A stretch of 12,137 bases of DNA from Pseudonocardiales bacterium (GTDB taxonomy: Bacteria > Actinomycetota > Actinomycetes > Mycobacteriales > Jatrophihabitantaceae), in assembly GCA_025465405.1 (NCBI GenBank), contig JAODNL010000495.1, positions 1 through 12,137 of the forward strand. Direction: 5' to 3'. Positions 1 through 6,082 of the stretch are shown here, one piece after another. A model generated the notes under the pieces. It made no database searches and had not been told where the DNA came from. It worked only from the letters and a program-made list of their open reading frames with translations. Each line of letters opens with the position of its first letter. Within the stretch, counting starts at the first letter, position 1. The position numbers were made by a program, and so were the translations under genes.

Positions 1-2197
1 TGCCCTTGCCGGCGCTGTCGGCCTTCTCCATGTGCGGCTCGAGGTAAGCGACCGCGGCCTTCATCACCTCGGCGGACTGCAGGACGAACGGCAGCTGCAT
101 CTCGCCCGACCCGAACAGCTCGCCGACCGTCTTCATGCCGGCGAGCAGGGTCTCGTTGATGATGTCCAGGGCCGGACGGGTAGTGAGCGCCTCGTCGAGG
201 TCGCTCTCCAGCCCGTTGCGCTCGCCGTCGATGATGCGCCGCTGGAGCCGCTCGTCGAGCGGCAGCGCGGCCAGCTCCTCGGCACGGGAGGCAGCCGACG
301 ACTGGGCAGAAACACCCTCGAACAGCTGGAGGAACCGCTGCAGCGGCTCGTACGCGTCCTCGGTGTCGGTGGCGGGACGGCGCCGGTCGTAGATCATGTC
401 GAGGGCGACCTGGCGCTGCTGTTCGGGGATCTTGGACATCGGCAGGATCTTCGACGCGTGCACGATCGCCGAGTCCAGGCCGGCCTGCTCGCACTCGTGC
501 AGGAAGACGGAGTTCAGCACCTGTCGTGCCGCCGGGTTCAGGCCGAAGGAGATGTTCGACAGGCCGAGGGTGGTCTGCACGTCCGGATGGCGCCGCTTGA
601 GTTCGCGGATGCCCTCGATCGTCTCCAATCCGTCGCGGCGGCTCTCCTCCTGGCCGGTGGCGAGGGTGAAGGTGAGGCAGTCGACAAGGATGTCGCTCTC
701 CTGCATGCCCCACTGCCCGGTCAGTGTGGCGATCAAGCGCTCGGCAATCGCGACCTTCGTCTCGGCGGTGCGGGCCTGGCCCTCCTCGTCGATGGTGAGC
801 GCCACGACCGCGGCGCCGTGCTCGCGCACGATGGGCATGATCCGCGCGAACCGGCTGTCTGGTCCCTCGCCGTCCTCGAAGTTGACCGAGTTGATCGTGC
901 AGCGCCCGCCCAGCATCTCCAGTCCGGCCTCGATCACCGGCGGCTCGGTCGAGTCCAGCACCAGCGGCAGTGTCGATGCCGTGGCGAACCGGCCGGCGAC
1001 CTCACGCATGTCCAGCGTGCCGTCCCGGCCGACGTAGTCGACGCAGACGTCAAGCAGGTGCGAGCCGTCGCGGGATTGCGAGCGGGCGATCTCGACACAC
1101 TCGCCGTACTCGGCGGCCAGCATCGCCTCGCGGAAGGCCTTGGAGCCGTTGGCGTTGGTGCGCTCGCCGATCATCAGCACGCTGGCGTCCTGCCGGAACG
1201 GGACCGCGGCGTAGAGCGAGGACACCGCGGGGTCCGGCCGTGCGGTGCGCGGCTCGGGCGTCAGATCGCGGACCGCCTCGACAACCGCCGTGATGTGCTC
1301 GGGAGTGGTGCCGCAGCAGCCACCGACCAGCGACGTTCCGAACTCGGTCGCGAACTGCCGCAGTGCGACGGCAAGCTCATCGGCCGTCAGCGGGTAGGTG
1401 GCGCCGTTGGGGCCGAGCTGCGGCAGGCCGGCGTTCGGCATCACCGACAGCGGCCGTCGAGAGTTACGAGACAGGTAGCGCAGGTGCTCGCTCATCTCGG
1501 CCGGTCCGGTGGCGCAGTTCAGCCCGACGAGGTCGATGCCGAGCGGTTCCAGCGCGGTCAGGGCCGCGCCGATCTCTGAGCCCAGCAGCATCGTCCCGGT
1601 GGTCTCGACGGTGACGTGCGCGATCAGCGGGACCTGCCGTCCGGCGGCTGCCATCGCGCGCCGGGCGCCGACGATCGCGGACTTGGCCTGCAGGAGGTCC
1701 TGGCACGTCTCGACGATGACGGCGTCGGCACCGCCGTCGAGCATTCCGGCGACCTGCTCCTGGTAGGCGTCGCGCAGCACGGTGTAGTGGACGTGGCCGA
1801 GCGTGGGCAGCTTGGTGCCCGGTCCCACGGATCCCAGGACCCAGCGCGGGCGATCCGGCGTGGACCAGCCGTCGGCGACCTCCTTGGCCAGCGCGGCGCC
1901 GGCGCGAGCCAGCTCCCGGATCCGCTCGGTGATGTCGTACTCGCCGAGGTTGGCCCAGTTGGCGCCGAACGTGTTCGTCTCGACCGCGTCGGATCCGGCC
2001 GCGAAGTAGGCGTCGTGGACGCTCTTCACGACGTCCGGGCGGGTGACGTTGAGGATCTCGTTGCACCCCTCGAGACCCTCGAAGTCATCGAGGCTCAGGT
2101 CGGCTGCCTGGAGCATCGTGCCCATCGCCCCGTCGCCGACGACAACCCGCTCCGCGAGAGCGTCCAGCAATGTCGACTGGGGTGCGGTGTAGGCCAT
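1..2197 (-). CDS. metH: Cobalamin-dependent methionine synthase (5-methyltetrahydrofolate-homocysteine methyltransferase), 5' part; 3' end outside window
   Basis: MetH moves the methyl group of 5-methyltetrahydrofolate through cobalamin to homocysteine, giving methionine in the cytosol. The first 732 residues are visible and the frame is open to the window edge. The family is usually about 1,200 residues, so this is truncation by the window and not a broken gene. Residues 1-310 are the homocysteine-binding barrel with its zinc ligands: Cys228 in LNCATGP, and Cys294 and Cys295 in GGCCGTTPEH. The methyltetrahydrofolate-binding barrel follows, with GERTN at 344-348 and LGLSNISFGLN further on. 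Residues from about 645 (LDERLQRRIIDGERNGLE) form the cobalamin cap helices. The B12 Rossmann and AdoMet-activation domains lie outside. The ATG at 2197 begins MAYTAPQSTLLDAL. No Shine-Dalgarno precedes it, but a TAACCT -10 lies 7 nt upstream, so the mRNA may be leaderless. The gene is divergent from the PAC2 locus, and the 50-bp gap leaves no room for a cobalamin riboswitch. Confidence 0.97.
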   Translation of the reverse strand, partial: MAYTAPQSTLLDALAERVVVGDGAMGTMLQAADLSLDDFEGLEGCNEILNVTRPDVVKSVHDAYFAAGSDAVETNTFGANWANLGEYDITERIRELARAGAALAKEVADGWSTPDRPRWVLGSVGPGTKLPTLGHVHYTVLRDAYQEQVAGMLDGGADAVIVETCQDLLQAKSAIVGARRAMAAAGRQVPLIAHVTVETTGTMLLGSEIGAALTALEPLGIDLVGLNCATGPAEMSEHLRYLSRNSRRPLSVMPNAGLPQLGPNGATYPLTADELAVALRQFATEFGTSLVGGCCGTTPEHITAVVEAVRDLTPEPRTARPDPAVSSLYAAVPFRQDASVLMIGERTNANGSKAFREAMLAAEYGECVEIARSQSRDGSHLLDVCVDYVGRDGTLDMREVAGRFATASTLPLVLDSTEPPVIEAGLEMLGGRCTINSVNFEDGEGPDSRFARIMPIVREHGAAVVALTIDEEGQARTAETKVAIAERLIATLTGQWGMQESDILVDCLTFTLATGQEESRRDGLETIEGIRELKRRHPDVQTTLGLSNISFGLNPAARQVLNSVFLHECEQAGLDSAIVHASKILPMSKIPEQQRQVALDMIYDRRRPATDTEDAYEPLQRFLQLFEGVSAQSSAASRAEELAALPLDERLQRRIIDGERNGLESDLDEALTTRPALDIINETLLAGMKTVGELFGSGEMQLPFVLQSAEVMKAAVAYLEPHMEKADSAGKG

Positions 2198-2204
2198 GGA
2201 AGAA

Positions 2205-2210
2205 AGGTTA
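2205..2210 (-). promoter_or_regulatory. Putative leaderless -10 element of metH
   Basis: On the minus strand TAACCT matches the TAnnnT core of actinobacterial -10 elements. Seven bases separate it from the metH ATG, which puts the expected transcription start on or next to the A of that codon. No recognisable -35 hexamer is seen 16-18 bp upstream, which is common for such promoters. Its -35 zone would lie against the -10 of the opposite promoter at 2235-2240. Confidence 0.5.
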
Positions 2211-2234
2211 CCGGCGGGTTTGGCCTGCTGATCG

Positions 2235-2240
2235 TAGGGT
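2235..2240 (+). promoter_or_regulatory. Putative leaderless -10 element of the small ORF / PAC2 transcript
   Basis: TAGGGT fits the TAnnnT -10 consensus and stands 7 nt before the ATG at 2248, the same geometry as the divergent metH promoter. If real, the transcript starts at ATG 2248. The PAC2 start at 2346 would then sit behind a leader of about 98 nt that codes for the repeat peptide. The G-rich bases could instead act as a Shine-Dalgarno (AGGGTGGG about 4-5 nt before the ATG), so the two readings compete. Confidence 0.45.
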
Positions 2241-2247
2241 GGGACGC

Positions 2248-2349
2248 ATGACAGCCGAGCGACAGCTGGTGGACCGAGCGTCGATCGCCGAGCGAGAGCT
2301 GGTGGAGCGAGCGTCGAGCATCGAGCGGCAGACGGGGGGACGAGCATGA
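2248..2349 (+). CDS. Small upstream ORF of 33 residues made of an 11-residue repeat, overlapping the PAC2 start
   Basis: No known family is recognised. The ATG sits 7 nt after a TAGGGT -10-like hexamer, and the frame stays open for 33 codons. The product is short and highly charged, with an 11-residue unit repeated: ERQLVDRASIA, then ERELVERASSI, then a degenerate ERQTGGRA. Leu, Val, Ala and Ile spacing fits an amphipathic helix. The stop TGA (2347-2349) overlaps the PAC2 ATG as ATGA, a usual sign of translational coupling. Near the 3' end the zero frame reads ACG GGG GGA. This holds the heptamer G GGG GGA in slippery register, and a -1 shift there would fuse the peptide to PAC2. It could be a real leader peptide, an N-terminal extension reached by frameshift or hidden by an indel in the G run, or an untranslated leader that is open by chance. 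PAC2 has normal family length without it. Confidence 0.4.
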   Translation: MTAERQLVDRASIAERELVERASSIERQTGGRA

Positions 2350-2354
2350 TCGCC
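2257..2354 (+). repeat. Three imperfect tandem copies of a 33-bp unit in the metH/PAC2 intergenic region
   Basis: Copy 1 is 2257-2289 and copy 2 is 2290-2322; they agree at 28 of 33 positions. Copy 3, at 2323-2354, is a diverged 32-base version that keeps the GAGCG start, the CGAGC middle and an ATCGCC end, and it runs through the PAC2 start codon. The 33-bp period keeps the reading frame of the small ORF open. The one-base shortening in copy 3 changes the phase of the repeat relative to the PAC2 start. Confidence 0.8.
2334..2340 (+). promoter_or_regulatory. G6A heptamer: possible -1 slippery site and Shine-Dalgarno for PAC2
   Basis: Six Gs and an A lie 5 nt before the PAC2 ATG. They are the only candidate ribosome-binding site for that start. 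In the frame of the small ORF they read as G GGG GGA, the X XXY YYZ pattern of -1 slippery sites, and a -1 shift enters the PAC2 frame. A homopolymer of this length is also where an indel or a sequencing error would be likely. No strong downstream stem-loop was identified. Confidence 0.35.
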
Positions 2355-3236
2355 CCGGACGGGGCGGGCTGGCCGGTTCTCACCGACCCCGTACTTGTGG
2401 CGGCCTTCGAGGGCTGGAACGACGCGGGTGATGCCGCAAGCGGCGCCGTCGAACACCTCGAACTGGTCTGGGACGCCCAGCCGCTGACCGAGCTGGACCC
2501 AGATGACTATTACGACTTCCAGGTGAACCGCCCCACGGTGTCGCTCGTGGATGGGGTGAGCCGGCGGGTGACGTGGCCCACCACGCGGTTCTCGTACTGC
2601 CGCCCGCCCGGCGCTGAGTTCGACCTGGTGTTGGTGCGCGGCATCGAGCCGAACATGCGCTGGCGCTCGTTCTGCGCCGAGCTGCTCGGCGTGATCCAGG
2701 AACTGGACATCCGCATCGTGGTCACGCTCGGTGCGCTGCTGTCCGACACACCCCACAGCCGGCCGACCCAGGTCACGGGCACCGCCCACGACGCCGAGTC
2801 GGCGGCTCGCTACGGCCTCGAGAAGTCCCGCTACGAGGGCCCCACCGGGATCGTCGGTGTGCTGCAGGATGCGTGTGTCGCCAGCGGTATTCCGGCGATC
2901 TCGTTCTGGGCCGGCGTGCCGCACTACGTGTCCCAGCCGCCGAACCCGAAGGCGACGCTGGCGTTGCTGCACCGGGTCGAGGAAGTCCTGGACCTGCCGG
3001 TGCCCCTCGCCGAACTGCCGCAGCAGGCCGACGAGTGGCAGAAGCTCGTCGACGAGATGGCGGCTGAGGACGAAGAGGTCACCGAGTACATCCGTAACCT
3101 CGAGGAACGCGACGACGAGTTCGACCGCACCCAGCTCGGCGAGGCTTCGGGGGACGCGATTGCCCGCGAGTTCGAGCGCTATCTTCGCCGTCGCGACCGG
3201 GGCGGGGGTCACGCCGGCCCCACCGCGCGCGGCTGA
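2346..3236 (+). CDS. PAC2 family protein (Rv2125-like)
   Basis: This 296-residue protein belongs to the PAC2 (proteasome assembly chaperone 2) family. It is named after the eukaryotic chaperone, but its bacterial role is not established. It closely resembles what I recall of M. tuberculosis Rv2125. Family blocks include VAAFEGWNDAGDAA (residues 18-31), YYDFQVNRP (55-63), GALLSDTPHSRP, YEGPTGIVGVLQDAC and FWAGVPHYVSQPPNPKA. The last 70 residues are acidic and charged (MAAEDEEVTEYIRNLEERDDE), probably helical, and end in a basic FERYLRRR segment. No signal peptide or membrane segment is seen, so it should be cytosolic. The ATG at 2346 gives the usual family length and follows a G-rich run. It overlaps the stop of the upstream small ORF by ATGA. 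It is divergent from metH, a pairing also remembered from mycobacteria. A proteasome link is only suggested by the family name. Confidence 0.93.
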   Translation: MIAPDGAGWPVLTDPVLVAAFEGWNDAGDAASGAVEHLELVWDAQPLTELDPDDYYDFQVNRPTVSLVDGVSRRVTWPTTRFSYCRPPGAEFDLVLVRGIEPNMRWRSFCAELLGVIQELDIRIVVTLGALLSDTPHSRPTQVTGTAHDAESAARYGLEKSRYEGPTGIVGVLQDACVASGIPAISFWAGVPHYVSQPPNPKATLALLHRVEEVLDLPVPLAELPQQADEWQKLVDEMAAEDEEVTEYIRNLEERDDEFDRTQLGEASGDAIAREFERYLRRRDRGGGHAGPTARG

Positions 3237-3245
3237 GCGCGCTCA
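3234..3245. repeat. Perfect 12-bp palindrome over the PAC2 stop codon
   Basis: TGAGCGCGCTCA is its own reverse complement and includes the PAC2 TGA stop. It could form a short stem or bind a dimeric protein, but no T-run follows. It lies at the start of the 213-bp convergent gap (3237-3449) between PAC2 and mshC. That gap also holds GCGGC/GCCGC (3291-3306) and AGCGG-TAAG-CCGCT (3324-3337), and no supported gene. Confidence 0.35.
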
Positions 3246-3433
3246 CCCCGGCGGCCGGGCACGGCGCCCCGCTGAGCGTCAGTGAGGTCGGCGGCACGTT
3301 CGCCGCGGGGACCGTTCGCGAAGAGCGGTAAGCCGCTGCCCTGCGCCGCGGCCGGCTCCCCGTCGTTCACCAAGCAAACCTCACCTCGGGCAGACGTCGG
3401 CGCCACCTTCAATTCGTCCTCGCCGTGGCGAAG

Positions 3434-3449
3434 GTCAAGAACGCTTGAC
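3434..3449 (-). terminator. Candidate hairpin directly after the mshC stop
   Basis: A perfect 6-bp stem with a 4-base loop (GTCAAG-AACG-CTTGAC on the plus strand) begins at the base after the mshC stop codon. Its place at the end of a six-gene operon and in a convergent gap fits a terminator or 3'-end processing stem. Read from mshC, the following bases are CTTCGCC, so the U-tract of a classic intrinsic terminator is missing. The stem is short, so the call is weak. Confidence 0.3.
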
Positions 3450-4664
3450 TCAGAGGGCGATGCCGAGCAACGCGTCGACGAGATTGCGGACCAGGCCGGG
3501 CGCGCCCGGATCGCCGCCGTCGCCTGCGACCCAGCGGTCGACCGCGCCCATCGCGCCGACGGTGTCGAGGTCGTCGGCCAGCCGCGCGCGTACCTCGGTC
3601 AGCAGGTCGTGCGCGGGCGGTCCGGTCGGCCGGGTCACCGCGGCTCGCCAGCGAGCCAAGCGCGCCTCCGCGGTCGGCAGCCGGCCACCGGTCCATTCGC
3701 GGTCGGCGTGGTAGTGCCCATCCAGCAGCGCCAGCCGGATGGCCATCGGGTCGACGCCCGCCGCGCGCAGCTTCGAGACGAGCACGAGGTTGCCGCGAGA
3801 CTTGCTCATCTTCTCACCGTCGAGCCCGATCATGCCGGCATGCACGTAGTGCCGCGCGAACGGGTGACTTGCGGTGAGCGCCTCGGCGTGGGCCGCGCTG
3901 TGCTCGTGGTGCGGGAAGATCAGGTCCGATCCCCCGCCCTGGACGTCGAAACCCATACCAAGCCGGTTGAGCGCGATCACGGAGCACTCGATGTGCCAGC
4001 CAGGACGGCCTTTGCCGAGCGAGGTGTCCCAGTAGGGCTCACCGTGCCGATGGCCGCGCCACAATAACGAATCCAGTGGATCGCGCTTGCCGAAATGGCT
4101 CGGATCGCCGCCTCGCTCGGCGAACAACGTGAGCATCGTCTCCCGGTCGTAGTTGGATTCGTATCCGAAGTGCCCGCTGGCGGTGATCGAGAAGTAGATG
4201 TCATCGCCGACGTAGTACGCCGCGCCGTCGGCGAGCAGCTTGCCGATCGCGTCGGTCAGTTCCGGCACCGATTCGACAGCACCGACGTACTCGTCCGGTG
4301 CGAGCACTCGCAGCGCCGTCATGTCCTCGCGGAACAGTTCGATCTCCCGCTCGGCCAGGCTCATCCAGTTCTCGCCGGTGTGCGCGGCGCGTTCGAGAAG
4401 CGGGTCGTCGACGTCGGTCACGTTCTGCACGTAATGCACGGTGCGGCCGCCGTCGCGCCAGACCCGCTGCACGATGTCGAACGCGAGATACGTGGCCGCG
4501 TGGCCCAGATGGGTCGCGTCGTACGGCGTGATGCCGCACACGTAGAGGCGGGCGCGTTCGTCGGAAGCCGTGTCGCGGATCGTGCCGGAGGCAGTGTCGA
4601 ACAGGCGCAGCACGGGTGCACGTCCCGGTAGCTCAGGTACCGCCGGCGAGACCCAGGACTGCAT
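3450..4664 (-). CDS. mshC: Cysteine:1D-myo-inositol 2-amino-2-deoxy-alpha-D-glucopyranoside ligase (mycothiol biosynthesis MshC)
   Basis: MshC activates cysteine with ATP and joins it to GlcN-Ins, the third enzymatic stage of mycothiol synthesis, in the cytosol. The 404 residues are close to the usual 410 or so. It is a class I cysteinyl-tRNA synthetase relative. The zinc site residues are Cys43 (YVCGITPYD), Cys227 (GWHIEC) and His252 (FPHHE). The nucleotide-binding HIGH-like motif is HLGH at 52-55, and KMSKS is at 285-289. The opening MQSW...PVLRLFD and the blocks [12 protein letters not shown] and [19 protein letters not shown] are typical of MshC rather than CysS. It also lacks the long tRNA-binding C-terminal part of CysS. 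It is the last gene of the minus-strand operon, 68 nt after the SCO1664-type gene. A TAACGT -10-like hexamer 6 nt before its ATG suggests an additional promoter and a leaderless transcript. Confidence 0.96.
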   Translation of the reverse strand: MQSWVSPAVPELPGRAPVLRLFDTASGTIRDTASDERARLYVCGITPYDATHLGHAATYLAFDIVQRVWRDGGRTVHYVQNVTDVDDPLLERAAHTGENWMSLAEREIELFREDMTALRVLAPDEYVGAVESVPELTDAIGKLLADGAAYYVGDDIYFSITASGHFGYESNYDRETMLTLFAERGGDPSHFGKRDPLDSLLWRGHRHGEPYWDTSLGKGRPGWHIECSVIALNRLGMGFDVQGGGSDLIFPHHEHSAAHAEALTASHPFARHYVHAGMIGLDGEKMSKSRGNLVLVSKLRAAGVDPMAIRLALLDGHYHADREWTGGRLPTAEARLARWRAAVTRPTGPPAHDLLTEVRARLADDLDTVGAMGAVDRWVAGDGGDPGAPGLVRNLVDALLGIAL

Positions 4665-4670
4665 GTACGT

Positions 4671-4676
4671 ACGTTA
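4671..4676 (-). promoter_or_regulatory. Putative leaderless -10 element of mshC
   Basis: On the minus strand TAACGT stands 6 nt before the mshC ATG. The bases between carry most of a GTACGTAC palindrome (4665-4672) that overlaps the hexamer. No Shine-Dalgarno is seen. The element would let mshC be expressed apart from the upstream operon genes. No clear -35 was found. Confidence 0.45.
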
Positions 4677-4732
4677 TCGGCCTGATCAACGCAGGACGTG
4701 ACCGGTCTCGAGCCGTCCCGCGCCGGAATCGA

Positions 4733-5479
4733 CTACATCGGCGGCCAGGGCACCGCCGGCCAGTCGTCGCTCGGCTCCGGGTGCCGCCCGGACGCAATGA
4801 GCCGCTCGACCCGGCGCACGGTTCGGCGCAGTTCGCGGGTGGTGAGCAGCTCGCCGAGCCGGTCGCAGAGCGGGCCGTCGAGCTGGGCGCGCAGGCACCG
4901 CAGCGTCTCGAGCGCGTCGCCGGCCAAGCGGTTGCCGGCCCACTGCCAGAGCACGGTGCGCAGCTTGTCCTCGCTGTGAAAGCTGACGCCGTGGTCGACC
5001 CCGTAGACGTGCCCGTCGGGCGTGGGGAGCAGGTGGCCGCCCTTGCGGTCGGCGTTGTTGATCACCGCGTCGAAGACGGCGATACGGCGCAGGGCCGCGG
5101 AGTCGCGGCGCCGAATCAGCCTGATCACGTCGGTGGAAGGGTCCTCGGCGATCCACAGTTGCACCATGCCCGGGCCGAGCGGCCCGTCGCGGTAGACGGT
5201 CGGCGGGACGATGCGCCAGCCACTGGCCGCCGACACCTCGTAGGCGGCCACTTCCCGTTCGGCGAGGGTGCCGTCCGGAAAATCCCACAGCGGCCGTTCG
5301 CCGGCGACCGGCTTGTAGACGCACGCGGCGGCGAGACCATCGTGGCTGATCGCGCAGTACAGGGTGGCGTTCGAGGCGTCCACGAGCCGGCCTTCGACGG
5401 TCAGCTCGCCCTGCCGGAGCAGCTCGAGCGCGTCTTCGACGTCGAGCTCGACGGGCGGCGTCAATTCCTCGGGCGTCAT
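4733..5479 (-). CDS. SCO1664 family protein, PI3/4-kinase-like fold
   Basis: This 248-residue cytosolic protein is of the actinobacterial SCO1664 family, annotated as related to phosphatidylinositol 3/4-kinases; its substrate is unknown. Kinase-like landmarks are visible. VYKP at 54-57 has Lys56 as the likely ATP-contacting lysine, and a Glu in LAEREVAAYE (72-81) may pair with it. The catalytic-loop equivalent is FDAVINNADRKGGH (136-149), with Asp144 and Asn141/142. YGVDHG (159-164) has Asp162 in the metal-binding DFG-like position. All key residues look intact, so an active enzyme is plausible, but kinase activity is inferred. The ATG at 5479 was chosen because it overlaps the stop of the DUF3090 gene as ATGA. 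An ATG at 5566 would add 29 Arg/Pro-rich residues inside DUF3090. The gene stands between DUF3090 and mshC in the operon. Confidence 0.9.
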   Translation of the reverse strand: MTPEELTPPVELDVEDALELLRQGELTVEGRLVDASNATLYCAISHDGLAAACVYKPVAGERPLWDFPDGTLAEREVAAYEVSAASGWRIVPPTVYRDGPLGPGMVQLWIAEDPSTDVIRLIRRRDSAALRRIAVFDAVINNADRKGGHLLPTPDGHVYGVDHGVSFHSEDKLRTVLWQWAGNRLAGDALETLRCLRAQLDGPLCDRLGELLTTRELRRTVRRVERLIASGRHPEPSDDWPAVPWPPM

Positions 5480-6039
5480 GCGCCGAGCGTGGCGCCGCGG
5501 TGGTAACCGTTCTGGCGCGGGCAGATGTGCCCGGCCGGATCGAGCGGCTGGCCGCACAGCGGGCACGGCGGCCGCCCGGCGGAGATGACCTTGCGAGCAC
5601 GCTCGACGAAGGCGCGGGCCCGGCGCGGCTCGATCAGCACGCGCAGGGCATCCGGCCCGTCCTCGACGTCTTCGAGCAGGGTCTCCTCCGCCACCTCGAC
5701 ATCCTCGGCCGGCGCCTGCGCCTCGATCACCACGAGACCCTGGTCACCGTCCCAGGCCAGGCCCATCGCGCTCACGCGGAACTCCTCGTCCACGGGCTGC
5801 TCGAGTGCCTCGGTGTCCCAGTCGATCGCCGGCAGCGCCGTTCCGGTGCGGTTCACCACCTCGTCGAGCAGCTGCTCGAGACGGTCGGCCAGCACCGCCA
5901 CCTGCTGCTTCTCCAGCGCCACCGACACGACGCGCGCGTCATCGGCGGCCTGAAGATAGAAGGTTCGCTCGCCGGGCGTCCCAACGGTCCCCGCGACGAA
6001 CCTGCGGGGTCGTTCGAAGAGGAAGAACTGGCGCGACAT
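5476..6039 (-). CDS. DUF3090 family protein with C-terminal zinc ribbon
   Basis: The protein has 187 residues and unknown biochemical function. The N-terminal part opens with MSRQFFLFERPRRFVAGTVG and GERTFYLQA, the family signature, and is predicted mixed alpha/beta. The C-terminus has a compact zinc-binding knuckle, CPLCGQPLDPAGHICPRQNG, with Cys159, Cys162, His171 and Cys173 as probable ligands. No membrane segment or signal peptide is seen. It follows the phosphatase gene after 43 nt and overlaps the next gene by ATGA, so its translation is probably coupled to the kinase-like protein. An AGGA ribosome site lies about 10 nt before the ATG, inside a TAGGAT that could also be a weak internal -10. 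From memory, this family, the SCO1664 family and the MSMEG_4193 phosphatase family were defined as a co-occurring trio of actinobacterial proteins. Confidence 0.92.
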   Translation of the reverse strand: MSRQFFLFERPRRFVAGTVGTPGERTFYLQAADDARVVSVALEKQQVAVLADRLEQLLDEVVNRTGTALPAIDWDTEALEQPVDEEFRVSAMGLAWDGDQGLVVIEAQAPAEDVEVAEETLLEDVEDGPDALRVLIEPRRARAFVERARKVISAGRPPCPLCGQPLDPAGHICPRQNGYHRGATLGA

Positions 6040-6082
6040 GATGCGTCAATCCTAGTGGGCGGGGCCGGGCGGCTCCTGTTGG

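Noticed and set aside
32..1579. Long plus-strand open frame of 515 codons over metH
   Set aside because: The composition is that of an antisense shadow in GC-rich DNA, and no family motif is seen. The minus strand encodes MetH with intact zinc and folate-site motifs throughout.
2198..2247. Cobalamin or SAM riboswitch in front of metH
   Set aside because: Only 50 bp separate the divergent starts, and metH appears leaderless. No riboswitch core such as a B12 box is seen.
2208..3212. 334-codon minus-strand open frame over PAC2
   Set aside because: It is antisense to a clear PAC2 gene. Its serine/arginine repeats are only the reverse reading of the 33-bp tandem repeat.
5480..5566. Upstream ATG at 5566 as start of the SCO1664-type gene
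   Set aside because: It adds 29 Arg/Pro-rich residues inside DUF3090. The ATG at 5479 has the ATGA overlap and gives a normal start.
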